Positions 1 through 8,704 of a stretch of 64,000 nt of DNA are shown here, piece after piece. The stretch is from positions 53,467 through 117,466 of the forward strand of contig CAZPQM010000006.1 of the NCBI GenBank assembly GCA_964588995.1, read 5' to 3'. A model generated the notes under the pieces. It saw only the letters and a program-made list of their open reading frames with translations, searched no databases and had not been told where the DNA came from. The stretch is from CAZPQM01 sp964588995 (lineage in GTDB: Bacteria > Pseudomonadota > Alphaproteobacteria > Rickettsiales > UBA8987). The position numbers were made by a program, and so were the translations under genes. Within the stretch, counting starts at the first letter, position 1, and every line of letters begins with the position of its first letter.

Positions 1-289
1 ACATGAATTATAATTACATATGTAACTACAATTTGCAAGTGCAGGCTGTAACAGCATACGGGTAAAAATACCACACATCATCAAAAAACGCTAAATTTAC
101 CTCAAATTTTAGCTAATTTTTATGCTAAGATATTATTGTATTTCAGTTGGTTAACTATCTTTCTTTACACTATTTTACCTATTGTGCCGAAGCGTGCAAA
201 ATGCTAGAATACAGATTGAGCAGTATGCTCTTTAGGGTTTGACAGGTAGTCGACTTTTATAATCTTTAATCCAAGTAGGAGATAATATC
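1..289 (+). promoter_or_regulatory. AT-rich leader region upstream of flagellin
   Basis: This stretch is AT-rich and carries no convincing open reading frame. It must hold the promoter and 5' untranslated region of the flagellin gene. A GCCGAA hexamer near 188 resembles part of a sigma-28 minus-10 element, but no matching TAAAG minus-35 is seen at the right distance, so I do not assign a promoter. A clear ribosome binding site (AGGAG near 276-280) lies before the flagellin ATG at 290. Confidence 0.4.
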
Positions 290-2791
290 ATGGTAGGTAT
301 TGTTTCAAATAGCGCTGCCCTTTTCGCGCAGCGTAATCTCGAATCTGCTAACGCTCAATCCGAAAGTTCGATTGCAAAGCTATCTTCCGGTAGCCGGATC
401 ATCCGCGCAGCCGACGATGTATCGGGCCTGGCAGTTGGTACGGTGCTCGCCACCACGGTGAACACACTTCGTACTGTTCTTCAATCAGCCAGTCAGGCCA
501 ATTCGCTCCTGCAAATCGCCGATGGTGGTCTGCAGAACGTCTCTGACCTGCTGCAACGTCAAAAAGCGCTGGCGGTTCAGGCGAACAGCGGTACGCTCTC
601 TGATAATGAGCGGGCCTTCCTGAATTCGGAATTCCAGAGCTTAACGTCGGAAATCAACCGTCTGGTAGATGGAACCAACTTTAACGGTATCCAACTACTC
701 AACGGTTCGATCTACGATGCGGTTCAAATGGACATTGACGAAAATGCGGGCGGATTCTCCGGTGCTAGCATTACGTTTGCCGCTAATGACGTCGCGGATG
801 CGGATACGGTAGCCATCACGTTTGGTACCTACACTACAACAATGACATTCCGTAGCGCGGTCAACTATGCCACCAACAACACGGCAACGGATGTTCAGGC
901 AGGTGCCACCATCAATGAGTCGCTGAATAACTTAGTTGCTAAGTTAAATGCGCTTGATCCATCTATCGTTGGTCAAACCGCAGCAACTTACTACAATTAC
1001 GAAATTGATGGTAACAACCTGCAGGTTACGTCGAAAGCATCTGGTCTCCTGACAACCGGTGAAACGGTAACGCTGGCAGCCAGTGGCGCGACTACACTGA
1101 CGGGTGAATCAACGGGCTCCCTGACCGGGGGTAATGTCGATTTCACGGGTACGATTGGCGATAATATCCTGAACGATAAAACAGGCACGTTAGCCCAATC
1201 TACCTTTGCTATTGACACCTCTGGCGGTACTTCAATAGCCGACGGCCAAAACATCGTTATCGGTGGCACAACCATGACCTTCCGCAACGCAACTAACTAC
1301 GCTACCAACAACACATCTACGGATGTCTTGATTGATGGCGATGGTGATACGGAAGCTACAATTAATGCCACCATTGATAACCTCATCGGTAAGCTAAATG
1401 CGTTGGATGATACCCAGCAAGCCAGCTTCTTCACCTATGAGCGCGTTAATGATGAGCTCGTTGTCACCGCTAAAGCCTACGGCTTTGATGATGATGCAAC
1501 AGCCGCACAGGCAGCTGCGGAAACCAACCTGTTTGGTGTAGCTGACTTCAACGCACTTGTAACCACTACAACGGCTGGCGCACTGACCGCTGAAGGTGCT
1601 GACTTTGCAGCAGCTACAGCTGGTTTAACGCGGATTGACTTCAGTGCTGCTACTACACTGGATGAAGGTAGTGGTATTGATGTTCAGGGCGTTTCCGGCA
1701 ACAAAGACTTTGCTGGCGTTATTCAAGGCTTTGAAGCAACCTATGTCGCGGGTAACACGGCTGACATCTCCATTCAGGTAGGTGACATTACCTACACGGC
1801 TGAAAATGTTAGCACGAACCCGGCAATTGATACGGTCGTTCGCTTTACAGGACAGGGGGGTCAGGGTGGTTACTTTGATCTCGTCTTTAACGGCGGTCAG
1901 GGTGTCACGGTTGCTAACCAGGCGGATGCTGATGTTATTGCAAATCGCCTTGATGCTGCCTTCTCAACCGTTAGCTTTACCAACCGTAGTACGGTTGCAA
2001 GCTTCGATAGCGGTGGTGACCTGTACAACGGTACTACCAAAATCGGTACGTTAAACGGTGCTAGCCTAGAGCGTATTGCGGCAATTGCAGGCGATCTTAA
2101 TATCACCGATATCCGTGTCTCTGCTTCGGCTGATCCAACGGTTGCCGATGCGGTGATTGAAATCGTGACCGATACGGGTGATATTTACCGCTCAAAAGCT
2201 GGTATTGGCCGTTCTGCTGGTAATGTTTACCTAGAGAACGTCAACAACCCGACCGACCAGATCGTCTTTAAGGCAGGCGCAGGTGGTGACGGCCGCGGTT
2301 CGATTCGTCTGGAAAACCCGGATGATGCACGGATCCTTGAAAACGCTCTGGAGAAAGCTCTGGGTGTTGGGCAAGGTGCATCTGGTCTCAACTTCCAGGT
2401 GGGTACGACCGTGACCGATGCGATTGGCGTTTCACTGCAATCCGCGAAAACCGACAACCTGTACCGGGATGAAAACGGCGTCAGCCAGACGCTCGACATC
2501 TCCACGCAGGCAGGTGCGGAAGCCGCTTCTGACGTGCTGGACCGTGCGATTAACTTCGTCGTGGCCTTGCGTGCGGAAGTCGGTGCGCTGCAATCGCGGT
2601 TTGACTTCGTTTCGGCAAACGTAACCTCTTCCATCGAGAACACCGAGGCTGCACGTAGTGGCTTCCTCGATGTGGACGTTGCGTCTGAATCGACCGCATT
2701 CGCTACCGCGCAGGTGCGTTTGCAGGCTTCGATTTCAGTGTTAGCTCAGGCTAACCAGTTGCCACAGAACCTGCTCAAGCTGATTGGGTAA
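290..2791 (+). CDS. fliC: Flagellin, long form with variable central region
   Basis: This is the structural subunit of the flagellar filament, exported through the flagellar type III apparatus. Residues 1-140 form the conserved coiled-coil D0/D1 flagellin N-terminus (motifs KLSSGSRI and AADDVSGLA), and about the last 90 residues form the C-terminal D1/D0 part ending in LPQNLLKLIG. At 833 residues it is far longer than a typical flagellin of 300-500. The extra length is a Thr/Ala/Asp-rich surface-exposed centre. Two segments, about residues 155-245 and 305-395, look like a duplicated domain because each carries TMTFR, then NYATNN, then a KLNALD motif. The start is supported by AGGAG just upstream. 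It heads a flagellin-flaG-fliD-fliS cluster. Whether the organism has further flagellins cannot be seen here. Confidence 0.93.
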   Translation: MVGIVSNSAALFAQRNLESANAQSESSIAKLSSGSRIIRAADDVSGLAVGTVLATTVNTLRTVLQSASQANSLLQIADGGLQNVSDLLQRQKALAVQANSGTLSDNERAFLNSEFQSLTSEINRLVDGTNFNGIQLLNGSIYDAVQMDIDENAGGFSGASITFAANDVADADTVAITFGTYTTTMTFRSAVNYATNNTATDVQAGATINESLNNLVAKLNALDPSIVGQTAATYYNYEIDGNNLQVTSKASGLLTTGETVTLAASGATTLTGESTGSLTGGNVDFTGTIGDNILNDKTGTLAQSTFAIDTSGGTSIADGQNIVIGGTTMTFRNATNYATNNTSTDVLIDGDGDTEATINATIDNLIGKLNALDDTQQASFFTYERVNDELVVTAKAYGFDDDATAAQAAAETNLFGVADFNALVTTTTAGALTAEGADFAAATAGLTRIDFSAATTLDEGSGIDVQGVSGNKDFAGVIQGFEATYVAGNTADISIQVGDITYTAENVSTNPAIDTVVRFTGQGGQGGYFDLVFNGGQGVTVANQADADVIANRLDAAFSTVSFTNRSTVASFDSGGDLYNGTTKIGTLNGASLERIAAIAGDLNITDIRVSASADPTVADAVIEIVTDTGDIYRSKAGIGRSAGNVYLENVNNPTDQIVFKAGAGGDGRGSIRLENPDDARILENALEKALGVGQGASGLNFQVGTTVTDAIGVSLQSAKTDNLYRDENGVSQTLDISTQAGAEAASDVLDRAINFVVALRAEVGALQSRFDFVSANVTSSIENTEAARSGFLDVDVASESTAFATAQVRLQASISVLAQANQLPQNLLKLIG

Positions 2792-2908
2792 TTGGGTTCA
2801 ACCGGGGTGGCGGCTTAGCTGCCGCCCCACTGCCCTCTTGAGCAACGTGGCAACCATTATAAAATGTGGTATAATGCAACTTGTTGTAAGAGGAAGGAGG
2901 ATAACAAC

Positions 2909-3298
2909 ATGGACGGCATAGGAAATATCTCAACACAACCCGGATCGCAGAGCCAGCTCGCTGGTGCGGCTGCAGCCAACAAAGGCAGCGATTCTGACAA
3001 TAAATTACCCGAAACGCAACGGGTGCTTGAAGCACCGAGAAGCGAAAAACAGGCGAATCAGAAAGACCCCGAACAGGCACGCTTTGAGGCAGTGAAAGAA
3101 GCCGCACTTAAGCAAATCGCCAACACGTTCGCGGTCAGCGATTCCCGCTTTACCATTTACAAACAATTACAGGGCACAGACCTCGTGTATGTAACGCGCT
3201 TTACCTCATTGCGAGATGGCAGTGTTACCGTCATTCCGGAACAGGATCTCCTGCGGGATTTCTCCACCGGAGGGTCGCTCCTGAGTGCGGAAGTCTAG
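2909..3298 (+). CDS. FlaG-like flagellar protein
   Basis: A small 129-residue protein between flagellin and fliD, the usual place of flaG. The first 60 residues are polar and low in complexity. The C-terminal half (about 70-125) alternates beta-type segments and ends with a motif resembling the FlaG ending (VTVIPEQDLLRDF, compare IPPEELL in the family). The start at 2909 is chosen because a strong AGGAGG sits just upstream at 2895-2900; an in-frame start at 2864 lacks such a site. FlaG proteins influence filament length, but their exact role is poorly defined. The assignment rests on position and weak C-terminal similarity. Confidence 0.6.
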   Translation: MDGIGNISTQPGSQSQLAGAAAANKGSDSDNKLPETQRVLEAPRSEKQANQKDPEQARFEAVKEAALKQIANTFAVSDSRFTIYKQLQGTDLVYVTRFTSLRDGSVTVIPEQDLLRDFSTGGSLLSAEV

Positions 3299-3321
3299 CC
3301 GCTTAACCGAAAGGGCATGGC

Positions 3322-5106
3322 ATGGCGATTAATCTCGGCAATATAGTTTCCACCGACGGCTCATCGAGCGCGAGTGGTATTTCGTCCAATCTGGACAGTA
3401 AGGCGATTATCGATGACCTCGTTGCTATCAAGCAGCAGCCGATTACGCGGCTTGAGGATAGAATTGAGTTGAATAATAGCCGTGTATCTGCTTTTGGCGA
3501 GCTGCGCACCATTCTGGATAATTTCCGTACCGCTGCGGATTTTCTGCGGAATCCTCCCGGCTTCGCACAGGCTGAGAATAATTTGTTTGAGTATCGTCAG
3601 ACGAATCTCGCTATCAATACGAGCAATACGGCGAGCGATTTCGTCAGCGTCGATGCGCAACCGGGCGCGCAAACTGGCTCCTACTCCATTGCGGTGAGCG
3701 AACTTGCGCTAGAGCAACAAACGCGCTTCGGCCCGTTTACCTCCTCTGATGCAAGCGTAGTCGAGGCCGCTGGAGGCACTACCGCCGGGCTGTTTTCCGC
3801 GGGCGATCTGAACATCCAGCGCGGCGGATCTACCATCGCTACCGTTTCTCTCGCTGAAGATGATTCCCTTGCCGATGTCGCTGCTAAAATAAATGCAGTA
3901 AACGCCGATACTGGCATCACAGCAAGCATTATTCAGGTCAGTGAGACTGATTTCCGCTTAACCCTCACCTCCGATGAAACCGGACTGGCAAATGCCTTTA
4001 CGTTCGATGACCCCACCGGCGTGATCGCAGAAACCACCTATTCCGATGTGCAAGCCGCACGGGACGCCACATTCAGTGTCGATGGCATTGAAATCACCCG
4101 TAGCAGCAATGTCATAGACGACGTAATCAACGACGTAACCATTACCCTCAACCGCGCTACGGCGGATTATGGGCTGGCCTCGCAGGAGGAAATCACCGCC
4201 AGTATCAGCGCAGATACCGACACGATTGAGGCGGGCATAACCAATTTCATCGATGCCTACAACGAGCTGCGCGTGTTCCTCGCGAAGCAGAACGAAATTG
4301 ATGATAGCGGCGATTTTACGGAAGATGCCGTGCTGCGAAACGATAGCCTGCTGCGTACGCTCGTTCGTCAGTTTGGTGACCTCGTGCTCGGGAGCGTGAA
4401 CGGTACCTCCAACCCTGCCTTTTCAAAACTGTCAGATATCGGGATTTCCCTCACTGATTTTGCCGGTGATGAGGAAAATGATATTCCACCAACCTCTAAC
4501 ATCCTGACCTATGATCCGAATGATCTGGCAGATGCGTTACAAACCAACTTCGAGCAGGTGCGTGAGATTTTTGAATTCAGTTTCACCGCCAATTCAGCCG
4601 ATATCAATGTACTAAGCCGCGCCAATACCGTCGCGGAAAACGATTTCCAGCTGGATATCGATGTGACCCGCACAGGTGATGAAGTGCGTGTGCTCGATAG
4701 TGGCGGTAATTTCCTCTATAATGCCGATCTGACGCTTACCTCACCGGGAGTTTACACTATTTCCGGGCAGGATGGTACCAATCTGGACGGGCTGGAGCTG
4801 CTATATACCGGCGGCGGCACGGAAACGATCAATGTCAGCCTGTCACAGGGAATTGCAGATCAGATCTACAACGTCGCCGATGACGTGTTGGACACAACGG
4901 ATGGAGTGATTCAAACGACCGTTAACTTGATCAACCAGGAAGAGACCCGCATCGAAGATCAGATCAGTCGCCTGGAGGATTCCATCGAGCGTTTTCGCGA
5001 ACGCCTGTTAAATCAGTTTAACGCGTTGGAAGCAGCAATAACACAAGTCAATACATTGCTGGACTTTTTGGAAGCACAAGCAGCCAGCGTATTTAAAAGC
5101 GATTAA
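3322..5106 (+). CDS. fliD: Flagellar hook-associated protein 2 (filament cap)
   Basis: FliD forms the cap at the distal end of the filament and helps flagellin subunits fold into place. The 594-residue protein has the FliD N-terminal helical region (about 15-115, with SKAIIDDLVAIKQQPI), a variable central region of beta-rich domains, and the FliD C-terminal region (about 240-590) ending in a long coiled coil (EETRIEDQISRLEDSIERF). Length is at the upper end for the family. It lies 23 bases after the FlaG-like gene and 10 bases before fliS, so these genes are probably one transcription unit. Confidence 0.92.
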   Translation: MAINLGNIVSTDGSSSASGISSNLDSKAIIDDLVAIKQQPITRLEDRIELNNSRVSAFGELRTILDNFRTAADFLRNPPGFAQAENNLFEYRQTNLAINTSNTASDFVSVDAQPGAQTGSYSIAVSELALEQQTRFGPFTSSDASVVEAAGGTTAGLFSAGDLNIQRGGSTIATVSLAEDDSLADVAAKINAVNADTGITASIIQVSETDFRLTLTSDETGLANAFTFDDPTGVIAETTYSDVQAARDATFSVDGIEITRSSNVIDDVINDVTITLNRATADYGLASQEEITASISADTDTIEAGITNFIDAYNELRVFLAKQNEIDDSGDFTEDAVLRNDSLLRTLVRQFGDLVLGSVNGTSNPAFSKLSDIGISLTDFAGDEENDIPPTSNILTYDPNDLADALQTNFEQVREIFEFSFTANSADINVLSRANTVAENDFQLDIDVTRTGDEVRVLDSGGNFLYNADLTLTSPGVYTISGQDGTNLDGLELLYTGGGTETINVSLSQGIADQIYNVADDVLDTTDGVIQTTVNLINQEETRIEDQISRLEDSIERFRERLLNQFNALEAAITQVNTLLDFLEAQAASVFKSD

Positions 5107-5118
5107 GGGGGGACGGTG

Positions 5119-5622
5119 ATGAATTATTCCACAGCCGCAAGCGCATATAAAGCCACCTCGCAAACAACCTTAGCGAGTAAAACCAAACAGGTAATTATGC
5201 TTTATGATGGTATTCTCGCTGCGATTCAGAAGGCGGAACAGGCGATCAAAGATAATAATATTCAGGAGCGCTACAATAACCTCACAAAGGCCTGTGATAT
5301 TATTTATGGCCTGCAGCTGAGCCTCGATATGGATAAAGGAGGCGAAATTGCTTCGCTACTGTATGACTATTATGCCGGGCTGGATATGCGTCTGATGTCG
5401 GTGCACCAAAGTAACGATGCGGAGATGCTGCGGCATTGCATTAAGCACGTAAAGATGATGCGCGAAGCATGGGTCGATGTGGATGAAGAGCAGCAATCCA
5501 CTTCACAGCCGGATAATAGCAGCGCAACCGAGGATGCTATTCTGAAACCCGCGCTGGAGCGGTCCGCTTCGGACAACTACGAGCCGCCCAAAAACGCCGA
5601 ATCGGTTTCGTTTTCCGTGTAG
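5119..5622 (+). CDS. fliS: Flagellin export chaperone FliS
   Basis: FliS binds the C-terminus of flagellin in the cytosol and prevents premature polymerisation. The 167-residue protein has the FliS four-helix pattern from the start (NYSTAASAYK, then QVIMLYDGILAAIQKAEQAI and a C-terminal helix with MLRHCIKHVKMMREAW). After about residue 120 it has a polar tail of about 45 residues that typical FliS proteins of 125-140 residues lack. An in-frame GTG lies three bases upstream at 5116; the ATG at 5119 is preferred, with a G-rich site at 5107-5113. The gene ends the flagellin cluster. Confidence 0.9.
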   Translation: MNYSTAASAYKATSQTTLASKTKQVIMLYDGILAAIQKAEQAIKDNNIQERYNNLTKACDIIYGLQLSLDMDKGGEIASLLYDYYAGLDMRLMSVHQSNDAEMLRHCIKHVKMMREAWVDVDEEQQSTSQPDNSSATEDAILKPALERSASDNYEPPKNAESVSFSV

Positions 5623-5671
5623 GCTGATGTTGCTTATCCGATCTGGCTATTCCTGATCATATAAGTATTAT

Positions 5672-6358
5672 CTAGTTTTCCTCGAGCTTCCGCTCATAAA
5701 ACTCCTCACCGATTGCAATCGGCTCGCGACCATTGGATTCGCGCCATTGATTCGTATCGCGTAAGGAGTAAATGCAACCGCAATATTCCTGCTTATAGAA
5801 ATGCTCACGCTTGGCAATATCATACATGCGGGCGCCACCGCCTTGTTTACGCCAGTTATACGTCCAGTATTGTACCTGATCAAAATGCGAGGCGGCATAT
5901 TCACCGCTGCGGTTGATCTGATTCATATCTTTCCAGCGCGAAATGCCAAGGCTGGAAGTAAACACTTTGAAACCATGCTCATGCGCATAGAGCGCGGTGC
6001 GTAAAAACCGCATATCGAAGCACATCGTGCAACGAATCCCCTTTTCCGGCTCCTGCTCCATGCCTTTAGCACGCGCAAACCAGTTCTGTACATCATAGTC
6101 CGCATCCACAAACGGAATACCGAGCTTTTCGGCGTAACGAATATTCTCATTTTTCCGCAGCTCATATTCTTTTTTCGGGTGGATATTGGGATTGTAGAAA
6201 AAGATGGTCAGCTCCAGTCCGGATTTCACCATTGCCTCAATCACCTCACCCGAACACGGCGCGCAGCAGGAATGGAGTAAAATACGCTTTTCCCCTTCCG
6301 GCGGGGTAAGGTCTATCTCCGGACGGTTCTCTAATATGTCTGCTTCAATCGTTGCCAT
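5672..6358 (-). CDS. queH: Epoxyqueuosine reductase QueH
   Basis: QueH reduces epoxyqueuosine to queuosine in the anticodon of tRNAs with GUN anticodons; it is the cobalamin-independent alternative to QueG. The 228-residue product carries the family's conserved cysteines: HSCCAPC near residues 29-35, CTMCFDMR in the middle and EYCGC near the C-terminus, which bind an iron-sulphur cluster and an adjacent iron. An open frame extends upstream to 6574, but that would run into the start of the divergent peptide-binding protein gene. The ATG at 6358 gives the normal family length. Other queuosine genes are not in the window. Confidence 0.92.
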   Translation of the reverse strand: MATIEADILENRPEIDLTPPEGEKRILLHSCCAPCSGEVIEAMVKSGLELTIFFYNPNIHPKKEYELRKNENIRYAEKLGIPFVDADYDVQNWFARAKGMEQEPEKGIRCTMCFDMRFLRTALYAHEHGFKVFTSSLGISRWKDMNQINRSGEYAASHFDQVQYWTYNWRKQGGGARMYDIAKREHFYKQEYCGCIYSLRDTNQWRESNGREPIAIGEEFYERKLEEN

Positions 6359-6464
6359 GGATGTGCTCTTAACGAAAAACGGCGTAAAAAGCAAGGAAGC
6401 GCTTGCGTGAACATCCACTTCCCGATAGCTTATTCTACATTTAGAAATACACCAGTAGCGTCTT

Positions 6465-8309
6465 ATGAAATCCCCTATTCTTCTCACCTTATCGCTTTCC
6501 CTCATTGCCTTTCCGGTTGGCGGCGTTGCAAACGATGATTGTCCGGACAATTTCACCTGCAGCCATGCGCTCACGCTGGTCGATGCGCCGAAATATAATA
6601 AAGAGACCGAGCATACGGACTATGTTAATCCCGATGCCCCTAAAGGTGGGGCGGTCAAGCTGTTCCAGTCCGGTACGTTCGACAGCCTGAATCCCTACAT
6701 TATGAAGGGTGTTTCCGCAGCAGGTATTAACTACCTCTACGATTCCCTGATGGCGGACAGTTTAGATGAAGCCAGCGTAGAATATGGGCTGGTAGCCGAA
6801 GAGGTGCAGGTACGCAATGACAACGGCGCGGTACGTTTTGTGATTGATGACGATGCTCAGTTTCACGATGGGCATACGATGGACGCGGAGGATGTCGTCT
6901 GGACCTTTAACACGTTGATCGAAGATGGCCGCCCCTATTACAAAGCCTATTACCGCGATGTAGAAGAAGTGCGTGCTTTGGATGAAAACACGGTTGAATT
7001 CATATTCACCACCACCACCAACCGCGAATTACCTTTAATTTTAGGTCAGTTACCCGTTTTACCTAAACATTACTATGAACAAGACAATGTAACCTTTAAT
7101 GAAACTACACTCACCGCACCGCTCGGCAGCGGTCCGTATAAAATCGCCGCGCTTGAACCAGGAAAATGGATCCGATATGAGCGCGTAGAGGACTACTGGG
7201 CGGATGATCATTTTCTGAACGAAGGAAGGTACAATTTCGGCACCATCCAGTTTGACTATTACCGCGATGATACGGTCGCTATTGAGGCCTTTAAGGCAGG
7301 TGAGTTTGACCTTCGGCAGGAGAATGTTGCCAAGCAATGGGCCAATGCCTATGATTTTGCCGAGGTGCAAAGCGGTGAGGTAATCAAGGAAGAGCTCCCA
7401 AACGCCAACCCGACCGGTATGCAGGCTTTCGTCTACAACCTGCGTAAGCCAAAATTCCAGAATAAGGATGTGCGCGAAGCGCTCGCCTACACCTTCGATT
7501 TTGAGTGGACCAATAAAAACATCTTCTTCGGCGCCTATACCCGCACCGAGAGCTATTTCTCCAACTCGCCCATGGCGAGCAGTGGTACACCAAGCGACGC
7601 CGAGCTAACATTACTGGAACCGTTCCGCGAGCAAGTGCCGGATAGCGTCTTTACAACTGAATATCAGGCACCTGAGACGAAAGGTGATGGCAACGTACGA
7701 GCTAATTTGCGTAAAGCCAAACAATTGCTGGAAGATGCCGGCTATCGCATAGAAAGCGGTAAGCTGGTGAATGAAGCGGGCGAGCCGCTCACCCTGGAAT
7801 TTCTGCTGGTTTCTCCAACCTTCGAACGTATTGTCGGGCCGATGATCCGCAATCTGGAGCGGCTTGGTATTGACGCGACGATTCGTACCGTTGACAGCGC
7901 GCAATATATCAAACGGGTGCAGCAATTTGATTTCGATATCATCGTGCATGTGTTCCCGCAATCAACCTCCCCTGGCAATGAACAGATCGATTACTGGCAT
8001 TCCTCCAAAGCGGATATGGAAGGCAGCCGTAATATAATCGGTATCAAAAACCCGGTGGTGGATGCGCTGGTGGATACGCTCGTCAGTGCGAAAGACCGCG
8101 ACGAGCTGATCACCGCCGCGCGCGCACTTGATAGGGTGCTGCTGCATAACCACTATGTCATTCCTCAGCATCACTATAATAAGTTCCGCATTGCGTACTG
8201 GAACCGCTTCGGACGGCCTGAAGTCCAACCTGCCTATTCGATCGGCTTCGACACCTGGTGGATTGAGGAAGAAAAAGCAGCACATTTAGAGGAAAAGTTG
8301 GGACGTTAA
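6465..8309 (+). CDS. ABC transporter peptide-binding protein, YejA type
   Basis: A periplasmic substrate-binding protein of family 5 (DppA/OppA fold). The first 22 residues form a signal peptide (basic start, hydrophobic core, then GGVAND). The sequence from about residue 30 (HALTLVDAPKY, then VNPDAPKGGAVKL and GTFDSLNPYI) matches the YejA branch, which takes up peptides and microcin-C-like compounds. The 614-residue length fits the family. The usual permease and ATPase partners (YejB, YejE, YejF) are not adjacent: the gene stands alone between queH on the other strand and a MITE. Its substrate cannot be deduced. Confidence 0.88.
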   Translation: MKSPILLTLSLSLIAFPVGGVANDDCPDNFTCSHALTLVDAPKYNKETEHTDYVNPDAPKGGAVKLFQSGTFDSLNPYIMKGVSAAGINYLYDSLMADSLDEASVEYGLVAEEVQVRNDNGAVRFVIDDDAQFHDGHTMDAEDVVWTFNTLIEDGRPYYKAYYRDVEEVRALDENTVEFIFTTTTNRELPLILGQLPVLPKHYYEQDNVTFNETTLTAPLGSGPYKIAALEPGKWIRYERVEDYWADDHFLNEGRYNFGTIQFDYYRDDTVAIEAFKAGEFDLRQENVAKQWANAYDFAEVQSGEVIKEELPNANPTGMQAFVYNLRKPKFQNKDVREALAYTFDFEWTNKNIFFGAYTRTESYFSNSPMASSGTPSDAELTLLEPFREQVPDSVFTTEYQAPETKGDGNVRANLRKAKQLLEDAGYRIESGKLVNEAGEPLTLEFLLVSPTFERIVGPMIRNLERLGIDATIRTVDSAQYIKRVQQFDFDIIVHVFPQSTSPGNEQIDYWHSSKADMEGSRNIIGIKNPVVDALVDTLVSAKDRDELITAARALDRVLLHNHYVIPQHHYNKFRIAYWNRFGRPEVQPAYSIGFDTWWIEEEKAAHLEEKLGR

Positions 8310-8399
8310 GCAAAGCAATTAAGACTTTTTTTCCGCTTCGTCACTGCGAGTCCTTGAGCGAAGCAGTCTTCAGATTGTAGCACTGGGTTGCCACGCCTG
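8310..8399. other. Short non-coding stretch with a dispersed-repeat fragment
   Basis: No gene is seen here. The sequence near 8338-8375 (CACTGCGAG followed by GAGCGAAGCAGTCTTC) resembles half of the CATTGCGAGGAGC-type dispersed repeat found elsewhere in the window. Confidence 0.4.
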
Positions 8400-8674
8400 T
8401 TAGACACTGTTAGCTAATTCTGAAGTATTTTGCCATGAGACTGATGTTGTTAAAGAACAAGGAAAATATCGCCGGGAATAGTGGGCTTATTTCCAAGAGA
8501 TTTTTCGCCGTTATTTGGCAACATCAGCCATGGTTCTGCTAATTGCAGCCTAAATCGCTGCTCGCAGCGTTAAAGCGCTTGCCAATAGAACCACTATTAA
8601 CTGCACGCTTTGTCTTGCGAATCAACGATTTAGGCCAGCAACAAAATATTTCAGAATTAGATAACAGTGTCTAA
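8400..8674. mobile_element. MITE-like element with 33-bp terminal inverted repeats
   Basis: The ends 8400-8432 and 8642-8674 are inverted copies of each other over 33 bases with only two mismatches; both outer ends read TTAGACACTGTTA inward. The 275-bp interior has no coding capacity and contains a further inverted pair (GCCTAAATCG and CGATTTAGGC). This is the structure of a miniature inverted-repeat transposable element moved by a transposase elsewhere in the genome. The TTAG/CTAA at the tips may include a short target duplication. The parent element is not in the window. Confidence 0.75.
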
Positions 8675-8704
8675 GCTACGCAGGCTCGCATTGACGATAC
8701 AGAA

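Noticed and set aside
150..200. Sigma-28 promoter for flagellin
   Set aside because: GCCGAA is present but the minus-35 TAAAG is missing at the correct distance.
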